The translations under genes were made by a program, and so were the position numbers. This document shows positions 9,442-17,510 of a stretch of DNA of 64,000 bases, one piece after another; position 1 is the stretch's first letter, and every line of letters starts with the position of its first letter. This DNA is from Gordonia sp. SL306. Its GTDB lineage: Bacteria > Actinomycetota > Actinomycetes > Mycobacteriales > Mycobacteriaceae. The stretch lies in the NCBI RefSeq assembly GCF_026625785.1, contig NZ_CP113063.1:3348001-3412000 (forward strand). Reading direction: 5' to 3'. The notes below the pieces were generated by a model. It was not told where the DNA came from. It saw only the letters and a program-made list of their open reading frames with translations, and did not search any database.

Positions 9442-9473
9442 GATCCACCGCTCGCCGAAACGAGCGGTGGATC
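9442..9473. terminator. Strong bidirectional hairpin between mceF and mas genes
   Basis: A perfect 13-bp stem GATCCACCGCTCG / CGAGCGGTGGATC (9442-9454 and 9461-9473) closes a 6-nt loop. It sits between the end of the mce operon (plus) and the end of the mas genes (minus, stop at 9501), so it can terminate transcripts from either side. Confidence 0.8.
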
Positions 9474-9500
9474 GAGGTGGTCGTGGAGCCGTGAAGTAGC

Positions 9501-10178
9501 TCAGACCGGATCGAACGACGAGATCAGCCAGTTGCCATCCACCCGGTGCAGCGCAACTTTCACGCTGCTGGAGGTCAATTCGGGGTCGGGCTTGGTCTTG
9601 CTCGTGGTCGACTGGTTGACGAACGCCAGGATCTCCGCATCATCTGCGGACAGCTTTGACACCGCTGAGCGCACCACCTGTGCCTTGGTCTCGACGTTGT
9701 TCTCGGTGGCCGCTGGTTTTACCACCTTTGCGGTGAATTCCTTGTAATACGTCAGGAATTGGCCGGTGAGGTGCGACTGGCCCTTCGCGAGATCGGCGTC
9801 GAGGGATTTGGGCGAATAGGACAGTAATGCCACCGTGCCGTCGTTCGCCGCGGCCACCGCCTCGCGTGCCGATTCGCCGTTGGTGGCCTGGTCATCGCGG
9901 TACACGGTGGCGTAGGCGGTGCTGGCGGCCGCCACGGCCGCGATCGTCGATATACCCAACGCGATCGGCACGAATCGCCCCCGGCTGAATGCCGAACGGA
10001 CTCTGCGCAGACCGCGCCGCGGTGTCTGTTGCTGTGCGTCGGGCCCGGCGTCATCCGACTCGACGTCAGCGTCGAGGGCGGTATCCGGGTCGATGTCAGG
10101 TGCGCTCTGCGCGGAGTCCGACGAGGTGTCGTTGTCGACGAGATCGGCGTCGGCCTCGGACGTTCTGGGCATGCTCAT
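9501..10178 (-). CDS. Mce-associated (Mas) membrane protein
   Basis: 225-aa protein. The ATG at 10178 overlaps the upstream gene's stop by ATGA; a longer in-frame start at 10247 was rejected because it would lie inside that gene. The N-terminal 70 residues are acidic and probably cytosolic (DADLVDNDTSSDSAQ). One transmembrane helix (VPIALGISTIAAVAAASTAY) is followed by an exported domain of about 130 residues with the Mas-family fold seen in Mce-associated proteins (LLSYSPKSLDADLAKGQSHL ... ALHRVDGNWLISSFDPV). Mas proteins are thought to stabilise Mce complexes. It is convergent with the mce operon, so it is not in the same transcript. Confidence 0.85.
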   Translation of the reverse strand: MSMPRTSEADADLVDNDTSSDSAQSAPDIDPDTALDADVESDDAGPDAQQQTPRRGLRRVRSAFSRGRFVPIALGISTIAAVAAASTAYATVYRDDQATNGESAREAVAAANDGTVALLSYSPKSLDADLAKGQSHLTGQFLTYYKEFTAKVVKPAATENNVETKAQVVRSAVSKLSADDAEILAFVNQSTTSKTKPDPELTSSSVKVALHRVDGNWLISSFDPV

Positions 10179-11155
10179 GGTACGAAATCCACCTTCGAGA
10201 TCTTCATCGTTCCGTCGACGTCGGACACGGTCACGCGCAGACGCCATGTCCGTGGTTCCTGCTTCGCGCCTGCGGCGTTGGTGACATCCGAACCGGCCGA
10301 GACCAGGATGACGGCGTCGTCACCGTTCATCGATTCGACAGCCGATCCGGTGACCTTGCCCTTCGTGGTCACCTTCGATTGTTCGATGACCGACGTGAAG
10401 TCTTTTGCACGGCCCTTGAAGTCGTTGTAGAAGGCGCCGGTGGATTGGTCGAGAATGCGTTGGACGTCTCGTTGCGCGTTGTTGAAATCCAACGATGTGA
10501 TCGCGGTGACCCCGCGGTCGGCGGCGGCCGTGAACGCCTGTGCACGTTCGTGTTCGGATGTCGCCGTGTGGTGATGCCAGCCGATGAGGGCCGTCGTCAC
10601 GAGTGCCGCGACGGTGATCACCGACATCACCGTCACCGCGATTCCTCGTTTCGTCGGTCGTCGAAGTGACGGCTTCCGAAGTCGAGTGGCCTTCGCGAGT
10701 CGGCGAATTCTGCTCGGCCGGTCGGTGGAGTCGTGTTCCGCAACAGCATCCGAGGCGGCTCGACCGGAATCGGCAACGGCCGTCGAACCGGCGGCGGAGG
10801 GGGGTGGGTCGGCAGCGTCGCCCGCGACGGCAGCGCCCGCGACGGCGCGCTTTTCGGCAATCTCCGCGGCGTCCGCGGCGTCGTCGATGGCCGTCTCGGG
10901 ACCGGTCGCGTTGTCGGTATCGGACCGCGGCTGCACGCTGTCGGGTTCTCTGTCGGTGGGCGCCTTCACCTCACCACGCTGCGTGCGTGCAACGCGTGCG
11001 CGGGCCAACGCGGCATTTGCGCGGGCTCGGGCGGCGGCCGCCTCGGCCTCGGCAGCGGCGACCTCGGCCTCTGCCACCTCGAGATCGGTGGCATCTTCGG
11101 ATGGATCGGTGGACGGGGCGACCTCGTCCGACCCGTTCAGGAGCGATCGCGTCAT
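10175..11155 (-). CDS. Mce-associated (Mas) membrane protein with Ala/Glu/Arg-rich coiled coil
   Basis: 326-aa protein, first gene of a two-gene convergent unit. Residues 25-60 form a very Ala/Glu/Arg-rich heptad-like stretch (EVAEAEVAAAEAEAAAARAR and on), probably a coiled coil in the cytosol. An acidic linker and a basic region (RIRRLAKATRLRKPSLRRP) precede the single transmembrane helix (VTVMSVITVAALVTTALIGW). The C-terminal exported domain carries the Mas pattern (ITSLDFNNAQRDVQRILDQS ... DVDGTMKISKVDFVP). The long coiled-coil extension is unusual for the family and might scaffold the two Mas proteins or the ATPase; that is inference. Confidence 0.85.
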   Translation of the reverse strand: MTRSLLNGSDEVAPSTDPSEDATDLEVAEAEVAAAEAEAAAARARANAALARARVARTQRGEVKAPTDREPDSVQPRSDTDNATGPETAIDDAADAAEIAEKRAVAGAAVAGDAADPPPSAAGSTAVADSGRAASDAVAEHDSTDRPSRIRRLAKATRLRKPSLRRPTKRGIAVTVMSVITVAALVTTALIGWHHHTATSEHERAQAFTAAADRGVTAITSLDFNNAQRDVQRILDQSTGAFYNDFKGRAKDFTSVIEQSKVTTKGKVTGSAVESMNGDDAVILVSAGSDVTNAAGAKQEPRTWRLRVTVSDVDGTMKISKVDFVP

Positions 11156-11432
11156 GTCCGTGTCCCCCGAATCGTGGTGGATGTCCTGGCCTCGCCGTCA
11201 GGGCGGGTCACCCACGGTTCGGAGCCCCCCGCGTTGCCATGGTCTTCTGCGTCTTTCCGTTTCGGATGGCTCACCATCTCTCCTTTCGCGCCCCTCCGCG
11301 GCCCCGGCATCCGCATCCCGAACAGTCGTGTGCGAACCACTCTTCCCAGTTCCTACGTGGCGGCGCATGTCGATGACAAGGGCACTCCCGACCACCGAGA
11401 TGGTGCTGGACATCCCCTGGGCCGGTGGATCA

Positions 11433-11448
11433 CGCTCTCGCGAGAGCG
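11433..11448. promoter_or_regulatory. 16-bp perfect palindrome upstream of aldehyde dehydrogenase
   Basis: CGCTCTCGCGAGAGCG is a perfect 16-bp palindrome, 53 bp before the ALDH start, in the 346-bp divergent region 11156-11501 between the mas unit and the ALDH gene. It is a good candidate operator for a dimeric regulator. No other clear element or gene was seen in this region. Confidence 0.5.
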
Positions 11449-11501
11449 GTCCGATGTGTGGGCCTTCCGCAGAGAATCACCGAGAAGCGAAGGGGACGAA
11501 G

Positions 11502-12959
11502 ATGACGGTGCAGTCGGTGCTGGACGAGATCCGCGACCTACCGGGAACAGGGGAGGTGATTCCCATCGTGGACCCGGCGACCGAGGAGCAGATCACCGAA
11601 TTCACCGACGTCGGTCCCGAAGCAGTCGACAACGCGGTCGCGCAGGCGAAGAAGGCCGCCGACTCCGGCGTGTGGTCGGGTGTGCCCGACTACGATCGCG
11701 CCAAGATCTTGTGGCGGGTCGCCGACCTGATCGATGAGAACGCCGATCTGCTCGCCGATCTCGAGTCGGTCAATGCGGGCATACCGCCGTCGCAGGCCAA
11801 GGTGATCACGGCGGTCGGTTCGGAGTGGTTCCGCTATTACGCCGGCTGGTGCACGAAGATCGACGGAATCGCACGAGATGTGAACACCGGTGGTCTGACG
11901 GGCGTCGAGTCGCATATGCACGCCTACACGTTGAGAGAGCCGTACGGTGTTGTGGGACTGATCTTCCCGTGGAACGGTCCGGTGTTCAACTTCTGCGCCA
12001 AGCTCGCGCCCGCGCTGGCGGCGGGGTGCAGCACGGTCGTCAAGCCTGCTGAAGAGACGCCACTCTCGGCGCTTGTGCTCACCCGAATCCTGGCCGAGGC
12101 GGGGGTGCCCGACGGCGTGGTGAATCTCGTGAACGGCTATGGCCACACCGTGGGCGCCCAGATCACCGCGCACCCCGACGTCGAGAAGGTCGCGTTCACC
12201 GGCTCGACCGAGGTCGGCAGGGAGATCATGCACGCTTCGGCGTCCAGCAATCTCAACAAGGTCACCCTGGAACTCGGTGGCAAGTCACCGGTTCTCATCT
12301 TCGACGACGCCGACCTGGACACGGCGATAGCGATGGCGGGCTTCGGCTGCTTCCTGCACTCCGGGCAGGTGTGCATGTTGGGCTCGCGCATCTTCGCGCA
12401 GCGGGGTGTCTACGAACGCGTCGTCGAGGGCATCGCCACGATGGCGAACAATCTGTTGCTGGGCGGACCGCAGGACGAGGGCGCCATGATCGGCCCGCTC
12501 ATCAGTGAGAAGCAGCTCAATCGCGTGATGGGTTACCTCGATCAGGGCCGCAGCGACGGCGTCGAACTCGTGACGGGTGGACATCGCCTCGACCGGAAGG
12601 GGTACTTCGTGCACCCGACGGTGGCCACCAAGGTTGATCCGTCCACGAGCAGGCTGTTCCAGGAAGAGATCTTCGGGCCGGTCGTCACCGTCCTGCCGTT
12701 CGATGACGAAGACGAGGCCATCGCGCTCGCGAATGACACGGATTACGGCCTCGCCGGGACCATCTGGACCTCGAATCTTGCTCGAGCGCATCGCCTTGCG
12801 AAGAGGGTGAAGGCAGGGACCGTGGGGCTGAACTGCCAGCTCCAGTTCGACCACTCGATGCCGTTCGGCGGGTACAAGCAGTCCGGCTGGGGCTACGAGG
12901 CCGGTAAGGCGGGTGTCGACACCTACCTGCAGTCGAAGACTGTCTGGGCGCAGATGTAA
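11502..12959 (+). CDS. NAD(P)-dependent aldehyde dehydrogenase
   Basis: 485-aa ALDH superfamily enzyme oxidising an aldehyde to the acid. The ATG at 11502 is preceded by AAGGGGACGAAG. Family residues are clear: Rossmann-type FTGSTEVGR (232-240), catalytic base Glu257 in LELGGKSP and nucleophile Cys291 in HSGQVCMLGSR. Other conserved stretches are FPWNGP (155-160) and EEIFGPVVTV. The frame stays open for some 300 codons upstream, but only the downstream part has ALDH features and standard length. It stands alone between the mas genes and an APH-like kinase and ends at a strong terminator, so it is probably monocistronic. Substrate not determinable. Confidence 0.93.
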   Translation: MTVQSVLDEIRDLPGTGEVIPIVDPATEEQITEFTDVGPEAVDNAVAQAKKAADSGVWSGVPDYDRAKILWRVADLIDENADLLADLESVNAGIPPSQAKVITAVGSEWFRYYAGWCTKIDGIARDVNTGGLTGVESHMHAYTLREPYGVVGLIFPWNGPVFNFCAKLAPALAAGCSTVVKPAEETPLSALVLTRILAEAGVPDGVVNLVNGYGHTVGAQITAHPDVEKVAFTGSTEVGREIMHASASSNLNKVTLELGGKSPVLIFDDADLDTAIAMAGFGCFLHSGQVCMLGSRIFAQRGVYERVVEGIATMANNLLLGGPQDEGAMIGPLISEKQLNRVMGYLDQGRSDGVELVTGGHRLDRKGYFVHPTVATKVDPSTSRLFQEEIFGPVVTVLPFDDEDEAIALANDTDYGLAGTIWTSNLARAHRLAKRVKAGTVGLNCQLQFDHSMPFGGYKQSGWGYEAGKAGVDTYLQSKTVWAQM

Positions 12960-12983
12960 TCACCTCGGACCCGTGGCCGCGCG

Positions 12984-13021
12984 GAGCGGGGCGCCGGCAT
13001 GGCGAGGCCGGCGCCCCGCTC
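12984..13021. terminator. Terminator after aldehyde dehydrogenase
   Basis: Perfect 15-bp GC-rich stem (12984-12998 with 13007-13021) and an 8-nt loop (ATGGCGAG), starting 24 bp after the ALDH stop. It separates ALDH from the next co-directional gene. Confidence 0.8.
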
Positions 13022-13114
13022 ACTTCGTGGAGAGCACCGTCATTCCGGACGCCGAGGTCTCGGCGCGACCTGTTCCGCATTCTCATCGGTCCGAACGACT
13101 ACAGGAGATGGCAG

Positions 13115-14188
13115 ATGACCGCAGTGCAGCTGACTGTGCCGAGAGACTGGGGCGACATCGCCCCGGAATGGATGACCGCCGTTCTTGCCACCCACCATCC
13201 CGATGTCGAGGTGTCGGGAGTCGAGGTGCAACTGCGCGACGACGGCACGAACCGTCGCGCCCGTCTTGGAGTGACCTATGCCGAAGGGATCGGGCCGGCG
13301 ACGGTGTTCGTCAAGGCGGCTGATCCGGAACACGTTGTGCTGCACAAACTCACGAGCGGCCTCTTCCATGAGCCCCGCCTGTTCAACTCCGGGGTGACGC
13401 TGCCGGTCGAGTGCCCTCTGACCTACGCCGCCCTGATGGAGCCCGACGACGACAACTTCTGCCTCGTGATGGAGGACATGGCCGCGCGAGGCGCCGACAT
13501 GCGTGATGCCACCCGGCCGTTGACTGTTGAGCAGGCGGCCAACGGGGTGCGTGCGCTGGCTCGTCTGCACGGCCGATTCTGGGGGGATCGCGTCGCGTCG
13601 GAACCGTCGCTGGATTGGCTCGAACCGTTCGAGACGTGGGAGGGCATGGATGCGGCGCCGATCGAGCAGGCGTTCGCCCATCTCGGCGACGATGCGCCTG
13701 AGGAGGTGACGTCCCTGAGTATCGGTGAGCTGATCGATGACATCTGGAAGCCCTACATCCACACGCTGACCGCCGGACCGCAGACGTTGCTGCACGGTGA
13801 TCCGCACATCGGCAACACCTACCTGCTGCCTGACGGTGAAGTCGGCTTCCTCGACTGGCAGGTGGTACGGCGCGGAAACTGGTCGCTGGATCTCGGATAC
13901 TTCCTGCAGGGAGCGCTGACAGTCGACGATCGACGACGCAGTGAGCGGGATCTGCTCACCGAGTACCGCGACGCGCTCGCGGTGCCGGAGAGCGAGAAAC
14001 CCGGTGCTGACGACATCCTGCTGGGTTATCGGGCATCGGCTGCGCATGGTTTGACGCTGTGGCTCTGCACCGCGAGTGCGGGTGAACTGTGGCAGCGTCC
14101 CGACATCGCCAGGGCACTCGCCGGCCGGTATTCGTCGGCATACGCCGATCTCGATACGCGAGAGGCCATTTCGCAGATTGCCGGTTGA
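13115..14188 (+). CDS. APH/ecdysteroid-kinase-like phosphotransferase
   Basis: 357-aa protein of the kinase-like phosphotransferase family. The ATG at 13115 has an AGGAG 7-8 bases upstream. The catalytic loop is HGDPHIGN (227-234) and the metal-binding Asp is in FLDWQ (Asp247), followed by the family's W-S-L-D-L-G-Y stretch. The N-terminal lobe contains VFVKAA (probable ATP-binding Lys67). Actinobacterial members of this group are often annotated as aminoglycoside phosphotransferases but frequently sit in lipid or steroid gene clusters. The true substrate is unknown and resistance should not be assumed. Confidence 0.85.
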   Translation: MTAVQLTVPRDWGDIAPEWMTAVLATHHPDVEVSGVEVQLRDDGTNRRARLGVTYAEGIGPATVFVKAADPEHVVLHKLTSGLFHEPRLFNSGVTLPVECPLTYAALMEPDDDNFCLVMEDMAARGADMRDATRPLTVEQAANGVRALARLHGRFWGDRVASEPSLDWLEPFETWEGMDAAPIEQAFAHLGDDAPEEVTSLSIGELIDDIWKPYIHTLTAGPQTLLHGDPHIGNTYLLPDGEVGFLDWQVVRRGNWSLDLGYFLQGALTVDDRRRSERDLLTEYRDALAVPESEKPGADDILLGYRASAAHGLTLWLCTASAGELWQRPDIARALAGRYSSAYADLDTREAISQIAG

Positions 14189-14200
14189 GGGGTACCTTCC

Positions 14201-14376
14201 GCTGGTCGAGTAGGCACCGAGCGCCCTTCTGCTGGTCGAGTAGGCACCGAGCGTAGCGAGGCGCCGTATCGAGACCACTTGCGGCTCAGATGGTCTCGAT
14301 ACACCGCTCGCCTAGCGGCTCGCGGCTACTCGGCCGGCGGGTGGGGTGGCTGGTGGCTACTCGTCCGGCGGGTGGG
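14201..14376. repeat. Palindromic/tandem intergenic repeat cluster
   Basis: A 23-bp unit (GCTGGTCGAGTAGGCACCGA plus GCG) occurs at 14201-14223 and again at 14231-14253. The second copy extends to GTATCGAGACCA at 14277. An inverted counterpart starts TGGTCTCGATAC at 14291 and ends in GGCTACTCGGCCGGCGGGTG, whose last portion is repeated at 14355-14376 (period 31). The whole makes a large imperfect inverted repeat between convergent genes (APH-like and VOC), so it may terminate both transcripts. Related copies are at 28393-28545 and 20160-20200. Confidence 0.75.
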
Positions 14377-14391
14377 TCGCTCGCCTCAGGC

Positions 14392-15192
14392 CTACATCCC
14401 GGCAGGCGGATGTCCCAGGGAGATGATGGCGCCCAGCGGGTCGGTCACGGCGGCCAATGTGCCGTACGGCGTCACCTCGCCGGGCATCAGGACCGTGCCA
14501 CCGAGTGACTCGACCTGGGATACCGACGCCGCGACGTCGTCGACGGTGATGTAGACCTGCCAGAAGGAGGGCACCTCCGCCGGGTGGATCTTGGCGGCGT
14601 CCATGATCCCGGAGTAGGAACTGTCGCCGATGAACATCTGCCCGTAGTGATCAGGTCCGACGGCATCCGGGTCGCCCCCGGTACCAACCTCCTCGATGCG
14701 CGCGCCGAGTACGGCTTTGTAGAACTCGATCGACTTCGCGTAGTCCTTGGAGTGGGACTCGAACCAGTACGGCGTGCCGTGGTCACCCCACTGGCTGAAA
14801 CCGTGATGCTGATTCGGCTTCCAGAATCCGATGGCGGCACCCGCGGTGTCGGTGGCGACCATCATGGTGCCCTCGTCGCCGACATCCATCGGCGGGAACA
14901 TGACGCTTCCTCCGGCCTCCTCGATCGCCTTGCCGGTGGCCGCCGGGTCGTCGGTGTGCAGGTACACCGACCACACGTTGGCCGGCCCGCCCGCCTCGGC
15001 CATGTAGGGACTCAGTCCCGCGACGCGCTTACCGTTCTTGGTGAAGTTCTGGTAACCACCGAACTCCTCACGCGGGGGTCCTTCGACATCCCAGCCGAAG
15101 AGTGCGCCGTAGAACTCCACGGCTTTCGCCGGATCACTGCTCATCAGGTCGAACCAGATCGGTGCGCCGACCGGTGCCGAATAGTCGCTCAT
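14392..15192 (-). CDS. Two-domain VOC (glyoxalase-like) protein
   Basis: 266-aa protein made of two vicinal-oxygen-chelate repeats. Repeat 1 covers about 8-125 (WFDLMSSDPAKAVEFYGALF ... DTAGAAIGFWKPNQH). Repeat 2 covers about 138-262 (WFESHSKDYAKSIEFYKAVL ... DPLGAIISLGHPPAG). The arrangement and length match the Rv0577 (CFP32) family of mycobacteria as I remember it. Metal and substrate are unknown; such proteins may act as glyoxalases or bind cofactors. ATG at 15192. The stop lies next to the repeat cluster. Confidence 0.85.
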   Translation of the reverse strand: MSDYSAPVGAPIWFDLMSSDPAKAVEFYGALFGWDVEGPPREEFGGYQNFTKNGKRVAGLSPYMAEAGGPANVWSVYLHTDDPAATGKAIEEAGGSVMFPPMDVGDEGTMMVATDTAGAAIGFWKPNQHHGFSQWGDHGTPYWFESHSKDYAKSIEFYKAVLGARIEEVGTGGDPDAVGPDHYGQMFIGDSSYSGIMDAAKIHPAEVPSFWQVYITVDDVAASVSQVESLGGTVLMPGEVTPYGTLAAVTDPLGAIISLGHPPAGM

Positions 15193-15355
15193 TGCCGAGT
15201 CCTCTCACGGGGTTGGGATCGTTCACACTGTTGACCTCAAGCGTGGCGGAAAATCATCGACGACATGCCGGATTTGCCGGACACCGATGAGAACCGGCGA
15301 CCTGCGTGGTCGACACCTTCAACGGACCGTCGTCAGACCGGAACGAGGAGCCCCC

Positions 15356-15967
15356 ATGCAGTCCACCGATGTCACCTATGCAGCACAGATCTCCACCGCG
15401 GCCGACGCGATGCTCGGCCTGGCGGCCAAGGTCGACGACGACATGCTCCACCGACCGACGCCGTGCGTGGGCACCGACCTCGGTGCGCTCCTGGCGCGCG
15501 TGATCGGGCTGAGCGAGGCCTTTGCGGCCGCCGCTCGAAAAGATCTGGGCCCGTCGACATCCACGGCGCCGCAGGTGTCGGAGAGTGTCCTGCCCGACGA
15601 TTGGCGGGCGACGCTGCCGTCCATGCTGCGTGACCTCGCGGCGAGCTGGCAGCGTCCGGACGCGTGGCAGGGGATGACGCAGGCCGGCGGAGTCGATGCG
15701 CCGGGGGCGATCATGGGCACCATCGCGCTCTCCGAACTCGTCCTCCACGGTTGGGATGTGGCGCGCAGCATGGGTGTCGATCTCGAACTACCCGACGGCA
15801 TCTTGCAGGTCGTCTACGACTTCCACCATCCGCCGCAGCCGCAGAGTGAGCGTGAAGGGATGTTCGGGCCGGTCGTCGAGGTCCCGGAGGACGCCAGACT
15901 CGTCGATCGGTTGGCGGGGCTGACCGGCCGCGACCCGTTCTGGCCGCATGGCACCCTGGAGGAATGA
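15356..15967 (+). CDS. TIGR03086/MDMPI-like (DinB-fold) protein
   Basis: 203-aa protein of the mycothiol-dependent maleylpyruvate isomerase/DinB-like superfamily. The ATG at 15356 has GAGGAG just upstream; an in-frame ATG at 15287 was rejected for lack of a ribosome site. Characteristic features are the opening AADAMLGLAAKVDDDMLHRPTPC, the segment GTIALSELVLHGWDVARSMG (helix bearing metal-ligand His) and the C-terminal FGPVVEVPEDARLVDRLAGLTGRDP. Mycothiol is the actinobacterial thiol, so a thiol-dependent role is plausible but unproven. Overlaps the next gene by ATGA. Confidence 0.8.
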   Translation: MQSTDVTYAAQISTAADAMLGLAAKVDDDMLHRPTPCVGTDLGALLARVIGLSEAFAAAARKDLGPSTSTAPQVSESVLPDDWRATLPSMLRDLAASWQRPDAWQGMTQAGGVDAPGAIMGTIALSELVLHGWDVARSMGVDLELPDGILQVVYDFHHPPQPQSEREGMFGPVVEVPEDARLVDRLAGLTGRDPFWPHGTLEE

Positions 15968-16539
15968 CCGACGGAGTCGACCGACCACGGCCCGACCACG
16001 TGCGCCGATGGACCTGGCCTGCCGGGTTGCTCGGCGGACTACTGCTCGTCGCGTTCAGTCTCGTCCCGTGGGGTGTGTCCGATCAGGGGGTCAAGCCGTC
16101 GGTGACCGGTCTCGGCCGGGTCTCGGTGCCGGGCGCGGCGCCCGAAGACGTGGCCTTCCTCGAGGACCTCACCCGCAGACCGGGGCTGATCACCGTAGTC
16201 GTCGGTGTGGTGATCGCGATCGCTGCCGCGCTGGCGTGGTGGCGATCGGAGTTGCGGTGGCCCGCCGTCGTGGTGGTGGGGGTCGGGTCGGTCGTCTCGC
16301 TGGTCGTCGCCGTCGTGACATTGTCTGATCCCGGCAAGCATCTGTTCGAATCCCGGGTCACCGACGCCGTCGATGCCGACACACCGATCATCTCGGTCGG
16401 GTACGGCCTGGTCGGGGTGCTGGTCGTCAGTGTGGTGCTCCTCGGCCTGATGATGTCGACGGTGATCATCGGACGAGACGGTGCGGCGGAATCCGCACCC
16501 GATCCGGACGTGGCTAGCCCAGCCGACGAATCGTCTTGA
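15964..16539 (+). CDS. Predicted four-helix membrane protein
   Basis: 191-aa protein of unknown function. The ATG at 15964 overlaps the upstream stop by 4 bp. Four hydrophobic segments are visible: WPAGLLGGLLLVAFSLVPW, GLITVVVGVVIAIAAALAWW, WPAVVVVGVGSVVSLVVAVV and YGLVGVLVVSVVLLGLMMS. An extracytoplasmic loop lies between helices 1 and 2. The tail is acidic. The topology recalls small actinobacterial Trp-associated membrane proteins, but I do not claim homology. Its 3' end overlaps the convergent NlpC gene by 26 bp. Confidence 0.75.
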   Translation: MTDGVDRPRPDHVRRWTWPAGLLGGLLLVAFSLVPWGVSDQGVKPSVTGLGRVSVPGAAPEDVAFLEDLTRRPGLITVVVGVVIAIAAALAWWRSELRWPAVVVVGVGSVVSLVVAVVTLSDPGKHLFESRVTDAVDADTPIISVGYGLVGVLVVSVVLLGLMMSTVIIGRDGAAESAPDPDVASPADESS

Positions 16540-17017
16540 GCGGGGGCATGCGATCGAGCGGCGTGAAGCCGATCGGCACCCCGTTCGGGCCATACGCGTT
16601 GAACACCTGGCCGAAGCCTGCGTAGATGCCCACGTGGCTGGCATCCCGCCAGAAGATCATGATGTCGCCCGGAGCCAGGGCCCCGAACGGGATGGCGTGA
16701 CCCACCCGTGCCTGCTGCTGGCTGACCCGTGGGAGCTGGATCCCGGCTGTGCGGAACGCCCATTGCACAAGGCCTGAGCAGTCCCACGAGTTGGGCCCGG
16801 TCCCACCCCACTTGTACGGCTTGCCTATCTGCGTCACGGCCGCGTTGAGGGCCTGCACGCCCGCCGGTGTGGATACCGGGAGGTAGATCTCCATCGACCC
16901 CGACGAACCGGACGAACCGGTGTCCGCCAAGGCTGGGGGCTGCGCCGCGAATGACGCGCCGATCGCAATACCGGCCGCACACGCGATGCCGGCTACACGA
17001 CGTCGAAGATTCTGCAT
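16514..17017 (-). CDS. Secreted NlpC/P60 family peptidoglycan hydrolase-like protein
   Basis: 167-aa exported protein. A signal peptide (basic QNLRRR, hydrophobic core, AxA-type site near residue 31) is followed by a Ser/Gly linker and one NlpC/P60 domain (about 50-165). The catalytic Cys80 lies in WDCSGLVQW and His128 in SHVGIYAG. The third triad position, usually His, is Asn140 in VFNAYG. NlpC/P60 enzymes cleave D-Glu/DAP bonds in cell-wall peptides. The small size and Asn resemble RipD-type relatives of low activity, so it may bind rather than cut peptidoglycan. Confidence 0.88.
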   Translation of the reverse strand: MQNLRRRVAGIACAAGIAIGASFAAQPPALADTGSSGSSGSMEIYLPVSTPAGVQALNAAVTQIGKPYKWGGTGPNSWDCSGLVQWAFRTAGIQLPRVSQQQARVGHAIPFGALAPGDIMIFWRDASHVGIYAGFGQVFNAYGPNGVPIGFTPLDRMPPLKTIRRLG

Positions 17018-17049
17018 GTCAATACAGTGACCGACTCGGCACGAATCGG

Positions 17050-17066
17050 CTCAACCTTTGGTTGAG
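17050..17066. promoter_or_regulatory. Inverted repeat between nlpC and kshA unit
   Basis: CTCAACCtttGGTTGAG is a perfect 7-bp-arm inverted repeat, 33 bp upstream of the nlpC start and 38 bp past the end of the kshA unit (both on the minus strand). It could be a short terminator for kshA or an operator for nlpC; the sequence does not decide. Confidence 0.4.
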
Positions 17067-17104
17067 ATCGGGGCAGAAGTGGCTGAAGTGGCCTGTGGGG
17101 CGTG

Positions 17105-17506
17105 TTACCAGTAGCCGTCGGGGTCGCTGTCCGGCGACTCACCCGGGATGATCCCCTCGGCGACGCCGTGATCGATGCTGGCCGACATCCGTGGGCATGT
17201 CGGCATCATCGCGCCCGGCAGGAGTGCCCGGCCCGTGTTGCGGTCCGGTTCGAGTTCGTTGCACCGGGCGCGTGCCTCGGTGTTCCACTGGACGCTCGTA
17301 TGAAACGAACTGGTCTTCTTGACCAGCACACAGGCGTGGCAGCTACGGCATTCGATCTCGCGCATGCCACCGCGCAGATAGTGGTCGCGGTCGCGCGCGG
17401 TGGCGTCGTGGACAGCCGCGCGCCGGTCGGGATCGGCATGGAAGTCGGGCGCCTTGGCCCATTCCGATGACCCCGTGATCCCGCCGCGCTCGGCCGCCCG
17501 CGTCAT
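17105..17506 (-). CDS. Cys-rich conserved protein co-transcribed with kshA
   Basis: 133-aa protein, ATG at 17506, 4 bp after the kshA stop, so surely in the same operon. It carries a C-x2-C-x2-C motif (Cys53, 56 and 59 in IECRSCHAC) plus Cys82 and Cys104, suggesting a bound metal or FeS centre. The C-terminus is acidic (PGESPDSDPDGYW). No signal peptide or membrane segment. M. tuberculosis also has a small hypothetical gene next to kshA (Rv3527, from memory), which may be its counterpart. Function unknown; a helper or electron-transfer role for the Rieske oxygenase is only a guess. A longer open frame runs upstream through kshA in another frame and was rejected. Confidence 0.75.
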   Translation of the reverse strand: MTRAAERGGITGSSEWAKAPDFHADPDRRAAVHDATARDRDHYLRGGMREIECRSCHACVLVKKTSSFHTSVQWNTEARARCNELEPDRNTGRALLPGAMMPTCPRMSASIDHGVAEGIIPGESPDSDPDGYW

Positions 17507-17510
17507 CGCC

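Noticed and set aside
10584..11501. Long in-frame extension upstream of the aldehyde dehydrogenase
   Set aside because: The sequence there is antisense to the mas gene, has no ALDH similarity, and the ATG at 11502 with a ribosome site gives the normal family length.
13115..14188. Aminoglycoside resistance gene
   Set aside because: The kinase motifs are present, but this family is broad and there is no resistance-gene context or mobile element, so resistance is not claimed.
14201..14376. CRISPR array
   Set aside because: The repeats are few, imperfect and partly inverted, with no regular unique spacers or cas genes; they fit an intergenic palindromic repeat family instead.
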